Assembly (NCBI GenBank): GCA_946480015.1
Contig: CAMLIL010000160.1
Coordinates: 1 to 6,383, forward strand
DNA: 6,383 nucleotides
From: an uncultured Oxalobacteraceae bacterium
GTDB taxonomy: Bacteria; Pseudomonadota; Gammaproteobacteria; Burkholderiales; Burkholderiaceae
Direction: 5' to 3'
The notes beneath the pieces were generated by a model, which saw only the letters and a program-made list of their open reading frames with translations, was not told the DNA's origin and did not search any database. The translations under genes were made by a program, and so were the position numbers. Shown piece after piece: positions 1-5,230 of the stretch; positions within the stretch are counted from its first letter, which is position 1; the number at the start of each line of letters is the position of its first letter.

Positions 1-305
1 GTGCCCGAGGTGCCGGAGCTACCCGAGGTGCCCGAGCTACCGGAAGTCATGGCGCCGGTGCTGGTGTCGGTGCTGCTGGAGGTCGCGCCCGCGGTGCCGC
101 TGGTGCCGCTGCTGGACTTGGCGGTGTGCGATTTCTTGTGTTTTTTCTTGCTCTTGGCCTTGGTGGGCGATTTCTTGGCCATGCTGTCGGCAGTGGCCTG
201 CGGATCGCTGCTGGTCTGGCTCTGGGCCTGGGCGGTGCCGGCACCGCACAGGGCGGCGGCAATCGACAGGCTCAACAAACTTTTTAACAATTTACTCGAC
301 ATCAT
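1..305 (-). CDS. Secreted lysine-rich, Ser/Gly/Thr low-complexity protein (3' end outside window)
   Basis: I do not recognise a family. The protein opens with MMSSKLLKSLLSLSIAAALCG and a likely signal peptidase I site after AQA (about residue 27), so export to the periplasm or beyond is inferred. The mature part starts Gln/Ser-rich, then has a basic stretch (KKSPTKAKSKKKHKK, about residues 44-58), and then a tail made almost only of Ser, Gly, Thr and Ala that becomes a regular (SSGTSG) repeat at the window edge. No cysteine remains after the signal peptide and no catalytic motif is visible. The start is supported by AGGAG at 312-316, 6 nt before the first of two consecutive ATG codons; the second ATG is a possible start too. 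At least 101 codons are present and the stop is outside. The plus-strand reading (Pro/Val/Glu repeats) is the shadow of this repeat. It may be a structural or polyanion-binding envelope protein, but this is a guess. Confidence 0.8.
   Translation of the reverse strand, partial: MMSSKLLKSLLSLSIAAALCGAGTAQAQSQTSSDPQATADSMAKKSPTKAKSKKKHKKSHTAKSSSGTSGTAGATSSSTDTSTGAMTSGSSGTSGSSGTSG
5..40. repeat. 18-bp tandem repeat, two copies, inside the secreted protein gene
   Basis: Positions 5-22 and 23-40 are two 18-bp units that differ at one base (15 versus 33). They encode the six-residue Ser/Gly/Thr unit SSGTSG on the minus strand. The repeat runs to the window edge, so the true copy number cannot be seen. 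In-frame multiples of three keep the reading frame open if the copy number changes. Confidence 0.75.
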
Positions 306-369
306 TACGTTCTCCTGATTAAAGGGTGGGATGTGTTTCAAGCGCACGGTCGTAACGGCTGCGCATAAA

Positions 370-400
370 ACTCAACATTATCAATCACATAGTATTGAGT
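370..400 (-). promoter_or_regulatory. Candidate promoter and dyad upstream of the secreted protein gene
   Basis: ACTCAA (370-375) and TTGAGT (395-400) form a 6-bp inverted repeat with a 19-bp gap. Inside the gap, read on the minus strand, is GATAAT (382-377), a 5/6 match to the -10 consensus preceded by TT. No good -35 lies 16-18 bp upstream. If used, this -10 gives a leader of about 65 nt to the ATG at 305. The region around it is AT-rich compared with the genes. The arms are short enough to arise by chance. Confidence 0.25.
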
Positions 401-421
401 CCGGTCACAGTCTAACCATCC

Positions 422-438
422 GCGCTGTCGGGCAGCGC
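422..438. repeat. Short GC-rich hairpin downstream of the small basic protein gene
   Basis: GCGCTG (422-427) pairs with CAGCGC (433-438) around a 5-nt loop, starting 38 nt after the minus-strand stop codon at 476. There is no T-run after it on either strand, so it is not a canonical intrinsic terminator. It could protect the 3' end of the transcript or pause polymerase, or it may be a chance hairpin in GC-rich DNA. Confidence 0.35.
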
Positions 439-475
439 ACCGTAGCCATTTTGCAATGTTGCTTCTGGGAAGTGG

Positions 476-700
476 CTAGCGCGGCACGGCGCGCCGTTCC
501 GGGCGCGAACCGTCGGCCAGTACCGAGCGGCGCAGGCGGATGCCGGGCGTGCGAATGCCGCTGAGCGCGCCCCAGGCCGCAGCCCAGCGCGCCGCTTTTT
601 CTTTCTGCGCATCGGTGCTGGCCGCGATGGCACGCTCGATCGCGGCGATCATGCGTTCCCTGCTGTAGGCCCTGCGCGCGTCTTTGGATCGGTATTTCAT
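476..700 (-). CDS. Small basic protein of unknown function (74 aa)
   Basis: No family recognised. From the ATG at 700 the product is 74 residues and strongly basic: an N-terminal MKYRSKDARRAYSRERM, a probable amphipathic helix rich in Ala, Glu and Lys (about residues 17-46, including EKAARWAAAWGAL), then an Arg-rich tail ending PERRAVPR. No signal peptide or membrane segment is seen, so it is probably cytoplasmic. Third codon positions are mostly G or C, as in the neighbouring real genes, which argues for coding. The ATG at 700 has a weak AGG 7 nt upstream; an in-frame GTG at 730 would add ten residues and cannot be excluded. The gene is divergent from the response regulator gene, so the RstA-like box in the shared 184 bp could affect it. 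It may bind nucleic acid given its charge, but this is only inference. Confidence 0.65.
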   Translation of the reverse strand: MKYRSKDARRAYSRERMIAAIERAIAASTDAQKEKAARWAAAWGALSGIRTPGIRLRRSVLADGSRPERRAVPR

Positions 701-731
701 GGAATGCCTGATACAGTCGGTTAAACGCACC

Positions 732-761
732 CTAACCCAAGCTGAGCGGCCGCACGGTTAG
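732..761. repeat. Nested dyad symmetry between divergent genes
   Basis: CTAACC (732-737) and GGTTAG (756-761) are an exact 6-bp inverted repeat enclosing the 8-bp palindrome GCGGCCGC (746-753). The inner palindrome is off-centre. It lies upstream of both the small basic protein gene and the response regulator gene and could be a binding site. The inner GC palindrome alone is not surprising at this base composition. Confidence 0.3.
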
Positions 762-799
762 TTAGCGAACGTTACCGACGTTTTTTTACGCGAGAATCG

Positions 800-829
800 T
801 TACAAATATTTACAAGCGACACATATAAG
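800..829 (+). promoter_or_regulatory. Putative autoregulated promoter of the two-component operon with RstA-box-like site
   Basis: TTACAA occurs twice exactly 10 bp apart (800-805 and 810-815), the one-helical-turn direct repeat typical of OmpR-family binding. The 14-mer at 801-814, TACAAATATTTACA, matches 10 of the 12 defined bases of the E. coli RstA box (TACATNTNGTTACA, from memory of the literature). A -10-like TATAAG lies at 824-829, 18 bp after the first TTACAA, which is itself a poor -35 (3/6). An activator-dependent or autoregulated promoter is therefore plausible. A further GTTAC at 771-775 may extend the site. The assigned transcription start, near 836, is inference. Confidence 0.45.
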
Positions 830-884
830 CGAAAGACTGGACCTTTATTCTCAGCACATTGACAAACACCAAGGTGGGAAATCC

Positions 885-1601
885 ATGACCCCGCGCGTAC
901 TGATGATCGAGGACGACCAGCGCCTGGCGGCGATGGTGGCGGCCTATCTGGAGCAGAACGGCCTGGAAGCGGTGCACGCAGCCAGCGCGCGCGCCGGCAT
1001 CGAGCGTTTGCAGGCCGGCGGGTTTGCGCTGGTGCTGCTGGACTTGATGCTGCCCGACGCCGACGGCCTGGAAGTGTGCCGGCGCATCCGCGCGCTGCCG
1101 GGTCCGCTTGCGGCCACGCCGATCGTGATGCTGACCGCCAAGGGCGACCCGCTCGACCGTGTCATCGGGCTGGAACTGGGCGCCGACGATTACGTGCCCA
1201 AGCCGTTCGAGCCGCGCGAACTGCTGGCGCGCGTGCGCGCCGTGCTGCGCCGCCCGCCGCTGGCGGCCGATGGCGCGCGCGCCGCGGCCAGCGCGCTCAC
1301 CTTCGGGCGCCTGTGCATCGACCCGGAGGCGCGCACGGTACAGATCGACGGCGCCGAGCGGGCGCTCACGGCGCACCAGTTCGACCTGCTGCTGGCGCTG
1401 GCCGAACGGGCTGGACGCGTTCTGTCGCGTGAGCAATTGATCGACGCCGTCAAGGGCGCAGCCATCGATCCCTTCGACCGCTCGATCGACGTGCACATCG
1501 CGCGCCTGCGCGCGGCCATCGAGGACGATCCGAAGCAGCCCAAGCGCATCATCACCGTGCGCGGCGCCGGTTATGTGTTCGCCAAGGTGCAGGATGCCTA
1601 G
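885..1601 (+). CDS. OmpR-family response regulator, RstA-like (238 aa)
   Basis: DNA-binding response regulator that is phosphorylated by the kinase encoded directly downstream and then controls transcription. The receiver domain (about 3-118) has the acidic pocket E9/D10/D11, the phospho-acceptor D53 in LLDLMLP, the switch T84 in MLTAK and the lysine K106 in PKPFEP. The winged-helix domain (about 137-234) shows the recognition-helix stretch FDRSIDVHIARLRAAI (197-212) and the wing ITVRGAGYVFA. The DRSIDVHIARLR pattern and the RI.TVR..GY.FA end resemble RstA and, next, CpxR. Length is normal for the family. The ATG at 885 follows AAGGTGGGA (871-879). The stop codon lies inside the start region of the kinase gene, an 8-nt overlap that implies translational coupling. 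Assignment as response regulator is near certain; RstA rather than another OmpR-type regulator is moderate, so no symbol is given. Confidence 0.95.
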   Translation: MTPRVLMIEDDQRLAAMVAAYLEQNGLEAVHAASARAGIERLQAGGFALVLLDLMLPDADGLEVCRRIRALPGPLAATPIVMLTAKGDPLDRVIGLELGADDYVPKPFEPRELLARVRAVLRRPPLAADGARAAASALTFGRLCIDPEARTVQIDGAERALTAHQFDLLLALAERAGRVLSREQLIDAVKGAAIDPFDRSIDVHIARLRAAIEDDPKQPKRIITVRGAGYVFAKVQDA

Positions 1602-2880
1602 GCGCGAGCTGTCCTTCGGCGGCCGCCTGTATCTGCGCATCTATCTGGCGCTGCTGGGCACGTTGCTGGTGGCGGCCGCGCTGTTCGGCGTGGCCCACTG
1701 GCGTTTCGACGAGCAGGAACGCGCCAGCATCGACAGCTTCGCCGAAGTGGTGGCCAAGGATTTGCCGCCGGCCATGTCGGCCCTGCCCGAGCAGCGCCAG
1801 GCATTGCGCCGCTGGCGCCGCGCGCTGCACATGGACCTGGCGCTGTACGGGCCGGACGGGAGCCTGATCGCCAACGCCGGTGCGCCGCTGCCGCCGGTGC
1901 CGCCCGGCCAGGCGGACAGCGGCCGCTTGCCCGCCTCGAACGCCTATGCGCTCAAGCTCGCCGATGGACGCTGGCTGGTCAGCCAGCGCCTGCGCGGCCG
2001 GCGCCCGCCCGTCAATCTGTATTTCATGTCCCTGATCATTGCGCTGGTGCTGGGGATTGCCGCCTACCCGGTGATCCGGCGCCTGACGCGCCGCCTCGAG
2101 CGCTTGCAGGACAGCGTGGAGCGCTGGGGCGAAGGCAAGCTGGGCACGCGGGTGGCGGTGGAAGGCCGCGACGAGGTGGCGCGGGTGGCGGAAAGTTTCA
2201 ACCGCGCCGCCGAGAAAATCGAAGCCATGGTGAGCGCCCAGAAAACCCTGCTGGCCAACGCCTCGCACGAATTGCGCTCGCCGCTGGCGCGCATCCGCAT
2301 GGCCTCCGAGCTGATGGAAGGCGCCGCCAGTCCGGGCATCCGCGATGAGCTCAACCGCAATATCGGCGAGCTCGACCAGATCATCGACGAGCTGCTGCTG
2401 GCCAGCCGGCTCGACGCCACCACCGCGGCGCCCAGTTACGGCCAGCTCGACCTGACCGGCCTGGCCGCCGAGGAATGCGCGCGCGTCGGTGCCGAGCTCG
2501 ACGGCGCCGCCGGCGAGATGGTGGGCGACGCCAAGCTGCTGCGGCGCCTGCTGCGCAACCTGCTGGAAAATGCCCAGCGCTACGGCGCCGGCACCCCCGT
2601 GCGCCTGCGCCTGACGCAGGGGGCGGACGGCGTGCGCATCGAGGTGTGCGACCGCGGCCCCGGCGTGCCGCCGGAACAGCGCGAAGCCATCTTCGCGCCC
2701 TTCTACCGCCTGCCCGGCGCCAGCGAAGCGGCCGGCGGCGTCGGCCTGGGCCTGTCGCTGGTGCGCCAGATCGCGCGCCATCATGGCGGCGCGGTGGTGT
2801 GCCTGGACAATCCGGGCGGCGGCTGCTGTTTCCGCGTCACCCTGCCCCAGCCTCAGAGCGGTTTTGCCACCATCAGATAG
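1594..2880 (+). CDS. HAMP-domain sensor histidine kinase, partner of the upstream regulator (428 aa)
   Basis: Inner-membrane kinase that autophosphorylates on histidine and passes the phosphate to the regulator encoded upstream. From the ATG at 1594: membrane segment 1 (about 13-35), a periplasmic domain of about 105 residues, membrane segment 2 (about 141-161), HAMP linker (about 160-213), HisKA domain with H225 in ASHELRSPL, then the ATPase domain with N box (N322 and N326 in LLRNLLENAQRY), G1 box DRGPGVP (from D353), F box FAPFYR (367-372) and G2 box GGVGLGLSL (381-389). All key residues are intact. I chose 1594 because AAGGTG (1584-1589) is correctly spaced before it; an in-frame ATG at 1573 would add seven residues. 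The periplasmic domain has no cysteine pair or motif that reveals the signal. The last 28 bp overlap the convergent DUF2269 gene. RstB- or CpxA-like by architecture and partner. Confidence 0.95.
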   Translation: MPRRELSFGGRLYLRIYLALLGTLLVAAALFGVAHWRFDEQERASIDSFAEVVAKDLPPAMSALPEQRQALRRWRRALHMDLALYGPDGSLIANAGAPLPPVPPGQADSGRLPASNAYALKLADGRWLVSQRLRGRRPPVNLYFMSLIIALVLGIAAYPVIRRLTRRLERLQDSVERWGEGKLGTRVAVEGRDEVARVAESFNRAAEKIEAMVSAQKTLLANASHELRSPLARIRMASELMEGAASPGIRDELNRNIGELDQIIDELLLASRLDATTAAPSYGQLDLTGLAAEECARVGAELDGAAGEMVGDAKLLRRLLRNLLENAQRYGAGTPVRLRLTQGADGVRIEVCDRGPGVPPEQREAIFAPFYRLPGASEAAGGVGLGLSLVRQIARHHGGAVVCLDNPGGGCCFRVTLPQPQSGFATIR

Positions 2881-3317
2881 AACACGATCACCAGCGCAAG
2901 GAAGGCCGGAATGCCGAGCAGGGTCCAGCGGCGCAGGTAGGCCCAGTATTGCTGCGGCAGCGCGGTGCCGTCGCGCGCGGCCACCTGGGCCAGGTCGCGC
3001 ATGCGCAGCTGGATCCACACCACCGGCAGCCAGCACGCCCCGGCCAGGAAATACAGGCCGATTGACCAGACGATCCATGCGCTGGTCCAGGGATAGCCGG
3101 CCAGGTGGATCAGGTAAAAGCCCGTCAGCGGCTGCAGCACCACGGTGGTGGAGGTAAATATCCAGTCGGCCAGCACCACGTAGCGGCTGACCACGGCGAT
3201 GGCGCGCACGTCGCGGCTCAGGCTGGTGAACAGCATGTAGAAGGCCGAGCCGATTCCGGTGCCGAACAGAAATGTCGAGGAGAGGATGTGCAGCCATTTG
3301 ACGATCAGGTATTCCAC
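2853..3317 (-). CDS. DUF2269-type integral membrane protein (154 aa)
   Basis: Small inner-membrane protein that I recognise as DUF2269-like; the function of the family is not established. Four membrane segments are visible: about 3-30 (EYLIVKWLHILSSTFLFGTG), 45-71, 80-104 and 131-151, with H10 in the first segment in the characteristic WLHILSSTFLFG motif. The protein ends KPL. I start it at GTG 3317 because GAGGA (3330-3326) lies 8 nt upstream and the motif then begins two residues in. A TTG at 3332 is in frame but would place the initiator upstream of that Shine-Dalgarno sequence. The GTG lies one nucleotide after the TAA of the SDR-DoxX gene, so the two are co-transcribed and probably translationally coupled. 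The 3' end overlaps the histidine kinase gene by 28 bp on the opposite strand. Confidence 0.85.
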   Translation of the reverse strand: MEYLIVKWLHILSSTFLFGTGIGSAFYMLFTSLSRDVRAIAVVSRYVVLADWIFTSTTVVLQPLTGFYLIHLAGYPWTSAWIVWSIGLYFLAGACWLPVVWIQLRMRDLAQVAARDGTALPQQYWAYLRRWTLLGIPAFLALVIVFYLMVAKPL

Positions 3318-3318
3318 G

Positions 3319-4590
3319 TTAGTTATCCTCAAGTTCGGCCAGCAGCCAGATGGCGGCCAGCATCGGCAGGTTCTTGGTCAGGGGACCGTAGGGATGCAGC
3401 AAAAATTCCGGCAGGCGCACGGCGATCACGACCGTGTAAAAGCCGATCAGCGCCAGCTGCGCGCGCCATAGCCAGCGCCGGCGCGGCAGAAACAGGGTGC
3501 CGAGGCCAAACAACAGGTCGAGCAGGCAGGCGCCGTACAGCATCAGCGGCGCGAGCGCGGCAGGAATGCCGCTGCGTTCGAGCAGCACATAGCTTTGGCC
3601 GACCGGATACAGCCCGGCCGAGACGATGGCCGTGGCGATCCACACTGCGGCAATGGCGGCGCGCAGCATGGGCAGCAGCCAGCCAAGCTTGGCCTGCATG
3701 CGTTCGGCCCGGGCATCTTCGATAAACGCTTCCGGCGGACGCGGCCAGCGGCCCAGCAGGCGCGCCGTATCGGCCACGTCGGCACTGTTGCCGCGGTTAA
3801 GCATGCTGAGCGCATCCGCATCGAGCAGGGCGCCGGGCAGCTTGCCGGCCACGCGGGCCAGGCCGCGCGCCAGCCAGCCGGGCAGTTGCAGCACGCGCAG
3901 GCGGCCCATGCCCATGGCGGCGCGCAAGGCGGCCAGGTAATCGGTGAAGGGCAGCGCGCGCGGGCCGACCAGCGCCAGGCGCGCGGCGCCGTGCCAGGGC
4001 GCCGGTTCGCGCAGCAGCTTGACGAGGGCTTCGCACAGATCGTCGATATGGATCGGCTGCACCAGTTGCGGCGCGCTGCCGAACCGCAGCGCCAGCGGCA
4101 TGCTGGCCAGGGTGCGGAAGGCGCGCGCGCTGGCGCCATCCTTGCCGTACACCAGCGAGGGCTGGACGATGGCGGCATGCAGTGGCAACTTGGCCAGGGC
4201 GTCGTCCGCGCGCTTCTTGCTCAGGTGATAGGCCGTGCTGGCATGGCTGTCGGCGCCCAGCGCCGACAGCTGGATCACCGTGCCCACCCCGGCGGCGGCG
4301 CAGGCGCCGAACAGGGCAATGGGGGTGGCGGTGTGCAGGGTGTCGAAGCGCTGGCGCCCGCTTTCCCGGAAAATCCCGACGGTGTTGATGACCGCGTCGA
4401 TGCCTTCCAGGCGCGGTTCCCACACGCTTTGCGCGGTATCGCTGGCGAAGTCGGCTTGCAGCCAGCTCACCCCCGTGCGCGCCATGCCGGCGTGACGCGC
4501 CACCGCCGTGACCTCATGGCCTTCGGCAAGCAATGCGTCGAGCAAATGGCTTCCGATAAATCCTGTGGCGCCGGACAATAAAATGCGCAT
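3319..4590 (-). CDS. Atypical SDR (NAD(P)-binding epimerase/NDUFA9-like) fused to a DoxX-like membrane domain (423 aa)
   Basis: The N-terminal half (about 1-295) is a Rossmann-fold atypical SDR: the dinucleotide-binding motif GATGFIG is at 7-13 next to beta-strand MRILLS, INTVG follows at 68-72, S109 lies in QLSALGA, and the YxxxK pair is Y121/K125 in YHLSKK. QLSALGA followed by YHLSKK resembles the NDUFA9-like and NmrA-like groups more than classical reductases, so binding without a known reaction is possible. The C-terminal part (about 304-420) has four membrane segments (306-326, 344-366, 373-394, 405-419) and the DoxX-like motif HPYGPLTKNLPML (399-411). The cytosolic Rossmann domain is therefore likely tethered to the inner membrane, perhaps to act on a membrane-linked substrate or quinone. 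The ATG at 4590 has only a weak GAG upstream. First gene of an operon with the DUF2269 gene, behind the palindromic operator. Confidence 0.88.
   Translation of the reverse strand: MRILLSGATGFIGSHLLDALLAEGHEVTAVARHAGMARTGVSWLQADFASDTAQSVWEPRLEGIDAVINTVGIFRESGRQRFDTLHTATPIALFGACAAAGVGTVIQLSALGADSHASTAYHLSKKRADDALAKLPLHAAIVQPSLVYGKDGASARAFRTLASMPLALRFGSAPQLVQPIHIDDLCEALVKLLREPAPWHGAARLALVGPRALPFTDYLAALRAAMGMGRLRVLQLPGWLARGLARVAGKLPGALLDADALSMLNRGNSADVADTARLLGRWPRPPEAFIEDARAERMQAKLGWLLPMLRAAIAAVWIATAIVSAGLYPVGQSYVLLERSGIPAALAPLMLYGACLLDLLFGLGTLFLPRRRWLWRAQLALIGFYTVVIAVRLPEFLLHPYGPLTKNLPMLAAIWLLAELEDN
3326..3330 (-). promoter_or_regulatory. Ribosome binding site that sets the GTG start of the DUF2269 gene
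   Basis: GAGGA on the minus strand, 8 nt before GTG 3317. It lies within the last codons of the upstream SDR-DoxX gene, which fits translational coupling. Confidence 0.6.
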
Positions 4591-4623
4591 GGGGTTCTCA
4601 ATTCAATGCGACTCAATGTCACC

Positions 4624-4653
4624 ATATTCCGCCATTTCAGTAATTTCTGTCAA
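4624..4653 (-). promoter_or_regulatory. Candidate sigma-70 promoter of the SDR-DoxX operon
   Basis: On the minus strand a perfect TTGACA (4653-4648) is followed after 18 bp by GAATAT (4629-4624), which keeps the A at position 2 and the T at position 6 of the -10 box but matches only 3/6 overall. The start site would be near 4617, giving a leader of about 27 nt. The -35 lies in the centre of the 22-bp palindrome, so a bound protein would block polymerase. Confidence 0.5.
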
Positions 4654-4663
4654 GACAGAAATT
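4642..4663. promoter_or_regulatory. Perfect 22-bp palindromic operator candidate in the divergent intergenic region
   Basis: AATTTCTGTC (4642-4651) and GACAGAAATT (4654-4663) are exact reverse complements separated by AA. Ten-base arms around a two-base centre are typical of homodimeric repressor sites such as those of TetR-family regulators, with a TGTC-NN-GACA core. There is no T-run on either side, so it is not a terminator. The centre sits about 62 bp from the SDR-DoxX start and about 104 bp from the start of the plus-strand membrane gene, so it could control both. No regulator gene lies in the window. Confidence 0.7.
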
Positions 4664-4746
4664 CCGCACGGCTCCGTCATATTTTCATAGAGACCAAACC
4701 ATCGCGATGAGTTCACAGTCAAATGAGTATATCAGCAAGATTGCAT

Positions 4747-4750
4747 GGAG
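4747..4750 (+). promoter_or_regulatory. Ribosome binding site that decides the start at 4757
   Basis: GGAG lies 6 nt before the ATG at 4757. The more upstream in-frame ATG at 4745 overlaps this site and has no comparable purine-rich sequence of its own, so 4757 is the better start. Confidence 0.6.
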
Positions 4751-4756
4751 ATTCCC

Positions 4757-5227
4757 ATGGGCAACTGGAATACCCCGCTCCGGCGCGGCCTGGTCGGCGG
4801 CAGCGCCGCCAGCGTGCTGTCGACCGTCGCCCTGGCCGCGCTCGGCAGGCGCCAGACCGGCAGCCCGTATGCGCCGACCAACGCCATCAGCCACTGGCTA
4901 TATGGCGACGAAGCCGCCATGAAAAACCGCCCCAGCCTGCGCTACACGCTGACCGGCTATCTGATCCACCATGCCACCGCCACCTTTTGGGCGGTGCTGG
5001 TCGAACGCCTGCTGGGCAAGGTGCTGGACCGCAAGGAACCGCTGACCACGCTGGAAGTGGCGAGCGCGGCGGCCGCCGTGGCCTGCTTCGCCGATTACCA
5101 GCTCACGCCCGAGCGCTTGCAGCCCGGCTACGAAAAGCGCTTGTCCAAACCGGCGCTGGCGCTGGTCTACGCGACGTTCGGGCTGGGCCTGGCGGCGGGT
5201 GCCCTGCTGAGCCGGCGTGCCGCCTAG
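4757..5227 (+). CDS. Uncharacterised multi-pass membrane protein (156 aa)
   Basis: I cannot name a family or function. About four hydrophobic segments are visible (11-29, 62-86, 98-114, 132-152), so an inner-membrane location is likely. Distinctive stretches are APTNAISHWLYGDEA (39-53), GYLIHHATATFWAV (67-80, with the pair H71/H72) and ADYQLTPERLQPGYEKRLS (112-130). These look like conserved blocks rather than filler because they place His, Asp, Tyr and Pro at membrane edges. The start at 4757 is chosen by its Shine-Dalgarno sequence; starting at 4745 would add four residues (MEIP). It is the first gene of a plus-strand pair, with only 3 nt to the next start, and divergent from the SDR-DoxX operon across a region holding a palindromic operator. 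A promoter is not clear: TATATC at 4728-4733 could be a -10 but has no proper -35. Confidence 0.85.
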   Translation: MGNWNTPLRRGLVGGSAASVLSTVALAALGRRQTGSPYAPTNAISHWLYGDEAAMKNRPSLRYTLTGYLIHHATATFWAVLVERLLGKVLDRKEPLTTLEVASAAAAVACFADYQLTPERLQPGYEKRLSKPALALVYATFGLGLAAGALLSRRAA

Positions 5228-5230
5228 CGC

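Noticed and set aside
1..318. Plus-strand open frame with Pro/Glu/Val repeats
   Set aside because: It is the antisense reading of the minus-strand secreted protein, which has a signal peptide and a good Shine-Dalgarno sequence.
422..438. Hairpin considered as terminator of the small basic protein gene
   Set aside because: Only a 6-bp stem and no U-tract; kept as a low-confidence inverted repeat instead.
331..564. Plus-strand open frame of 77 codons
   Set aside because: It spans an AT-rich intergenic stretch and the antisense of the small basic protein gene, with no ribosome binding site and no domain-like composition.
859..864. Perfect TTGACA on the plus strand just upstream of the response regulator gene
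   Set aside because: It lies only 20 bp before the ATG, so a matching -10 would fall on the start codon, and the bases there do not resemble a -10 box.
1552..3297. Long minus-strand open frame of 581 codons across the kinase gene
   Set aside because: It is rich in His, Arg, Gln and Ala without domains, which is the usual antisense shadow of GC-rich genes; the plus-strand kinase accounts for the sequence with all motifs intact.
3595..4581. Plus-strand open frame of 328 codons opposite the SDR-DoxX gene
   Set aside because: Low-complexity Gln/Gly/Ala/Arg composition without motifs, antisense to a gene with clear Rossmann and DoxX signatures.
4642..4663. Palindrome considered as an intrinsic terminator
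   Set aside because: The loop would be only 2 nt and there is no T-run on either side; its overlap with a -35 box fits an operator better.
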